Assembly (NCBI GenBank): GCA_964651435.1
Contig: CAZYVU010000016.1
Coordinates: forward strand, 1 to 58,036
DNA length: 58,036 nt
DNA from: CAZYVU01 sp964651435
GTDB taxonomy: Bacteria > Desulfobacterota > Syntrophorhabdia > Syntrophorhabdales > CAYQXL01
Direction of reading: 5' to 3'
Under the pieces are notes generated by a model that saw nothing but the letters and a program-made list of their open reading frames with translations, ran no database searches and was not told the DNA's origin. How positions within the stretch are numbered: position 1 is the stretch's first letter; every line of letters starts with the position of its first letter. This document shows positions 57,283 to 58,036 of the stretch, in pieces. The position numbers were made by a program, and so were the translations under genes.

Positions 57283-58026
57283 ATGAAAAAGGTTGTTTTG
57301 TTACGTCATGGAGAGAGCACATGGAACAAGGAGAATCGTTTTACGGGGTGGACAGACGTCGATCTGTCCGAAAAGGGCCTCCGGGAGGCCTTGGAGGCCG
57401 GAAAGACCCTCAAGCAGGAGGGGTACGCTTTCGATGTGGCGTTCACTTCCGTCTTGCGGCGGGCCATCAAGACCCTTTGGATAGCGCTCGAGGAAATGGA
57501 CTTCATGTACATCCCCGTCCATCATAGTTGGCGCCTCAACGAACGCCACTACGGAGCACTGCAGGGCCTCAACAAGGCTGAGACGGCCGAAAAGCACGGC
57601 ATGGACCAAGTAAAATTATGGCGTCGGAGTTACGACATTCGGCCGCCGGCCCTAACCAGGGACGACCCCCGGTACAGCGGAGCCGATCCACGCTACGCCG
57701 GCCTAACTCCGGACGAGATACCGCTCACCGAGTGCCTTAAGGATACGGTAGCCCGCTTCCTGCCCTATTGGCACGAGACCATCGCACCGGCCATCAAGGG
57801 TGGGCAGCGCGTGCTCATCGCAGCCCACGGCAACAGCCTGAGAGCGCTCATAAAGTACCTTGACGACGTGCCTGAGAGCGAGATTGTGGAGCTCAACGTC
57901 CCCACCGGGATCCCCCTCGTCTACGAGCTCGACGACAGTCTCAAACCCCTGAAAAGCTACTACCTTGGTGATGCCGCTGCCGTCGACGCGGCTACCAAGG
58001 CCGTGGCGAACCAGCTCAAGAAGTGA
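57283..58026 (+). CDS. gpmA: 2,3-bisphosphoglycerate-dependent phosphoglycerate mutase
   Basis: Interconverts 3- and 2-phosphoglycerate. The 247 residues match GpmA: VVLLRHGESTWNKENRFTGW contains the phosphorylated histidine, WRLNERHYGALQGLNKAETA the substrate site, and LIAAHGNSLRAL the second catalytic histidine. The start at ATG 57283 has aaggagag; a GTG at 57280 is adjacent. It closes the glgX-pfk-pyk-gpmA operon at the window edge, with the stop at 58024-58026. Confidence 0.97.
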   Translation: MKKVVLLRHGESTWNKENRFTGWTDVDLSEKGLREALEAGKTLKQEGYAFDVAFTSVLRRAIKTLWIALEEMDFMYIPVHHSWRLNERHYGALQGLNKAETAEKHGMDQVKLWRRSYDIRPPALTRDDPRYSGADPRYAGLTPDEIPLTECLKDTVARFLPYWHETIAPAIKGGQRVLIAAHGNSLRALIKYLDDVPESEIVELNVPTGIPLVYELDDSLKPLKSYYLGDAAAVDAATKAVANQLKK

Positions 58027-58036
58027 ATTATAGGCC

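Noticed and set aside
1..58036. tRNA, rRNA, CRISPR, prophage or IS elements
   Set aside because: I looked for tRNA T-loops, spaced repeats and transposase motifs by eye and saw none; a dedicated scan could still find a small RNA gene.

Overview
The window looks like chromosome from a Gram-negative, probably anaerobic bacterium of the former Deltaproteobacteria (Desulfobacterota). This is inference from gene content and from a GC content that looks near 60% in most genes. Support comes from the outer-membrane systems (TolC/RND efflux, TamA/TamB, a porin-like barrel), QueF, a molybdenum hydroxylase and iron-sulfur flavoproteins. Many genes start with GTG or TTG and overlap the upstream stop in GTGA or ATGA arrangements, which suggests dense, translationally coupled operons. 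I saw no tRNA, rRNA, CRISPR array, insertion sequence or prophage gene. A run of exactly 100 N bases (50660-50759) marks a scaffold join, so this is a draft assembly.

Layout. 0-4.3 kb: TauE/SafE exporter, a three-part membrane/Fe-S flavoprotein/SCP2 fusion, a DUF3617 protein and a NYN-domain nuclease-like protein. 4.3-13.9 kb: a tolC-adaptor-RND efflux operon running directly into a two-gene xanthine dehydrogenase family enzyme. 13.9-17.4 kb: two GNAT-type proteins, one fused to a degenerate RsbW-like ATPase domain, flanking a hisC-like aminotransferase. 17.6-20.3 kb: lipoprotein, pgi and a DUF2090 aldolase-like protein. 20.5-23 kb: small secreted or membrane proteins. 23-29 kb: nicotinamidase-like hydrolase, VOC protein, FMN reductase, fumarate reductase-like flavoprotein, a lower-GC SDR gene and an outer-membrane barrel.

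29.4-41.4 kb is a long minus-strand run: unknown secreted protein, hisA, hisF, hisI, pgpA, cinA/pncC, thpR, recA, alaS, a Crp/Fnr regulator, a GAF-GAF-ANTAR protein, nadE and a sigma factor. 41.4-50.4 kb: queF, malQ, rpe, tamB and tamA. 50.4-52.2 kb: low-complexity repeats, the N gap and a secreted papain-like protease with a BACON-like domain. 52.4-58 kb: glgX, 6-phosphofructokinase, pyruvate kinase and phosphoglycerate mutase. Together with pgi, malQ and rpe these give a strong glycogen/glycolysis theme.

The most interesting element is the nadE leader (31650-31811). Immediately after the GAF-GAF-ANTAR gene there is a near-consensus promoter, two adjacent hexaloop hairpins, and an intrinsic terminator whose U-tract ends just before the nadE ribosome-binding site. 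ANTAR proteins are known to bind paired hexaloop hairpins and prevent termination. The arrangement therefore suggests that NAD synthetase is controlled by transcription attenuation through its neighbour. One hairpin fits the published loop rule (A1, G4) and the other does not, so the case is good but not closed.
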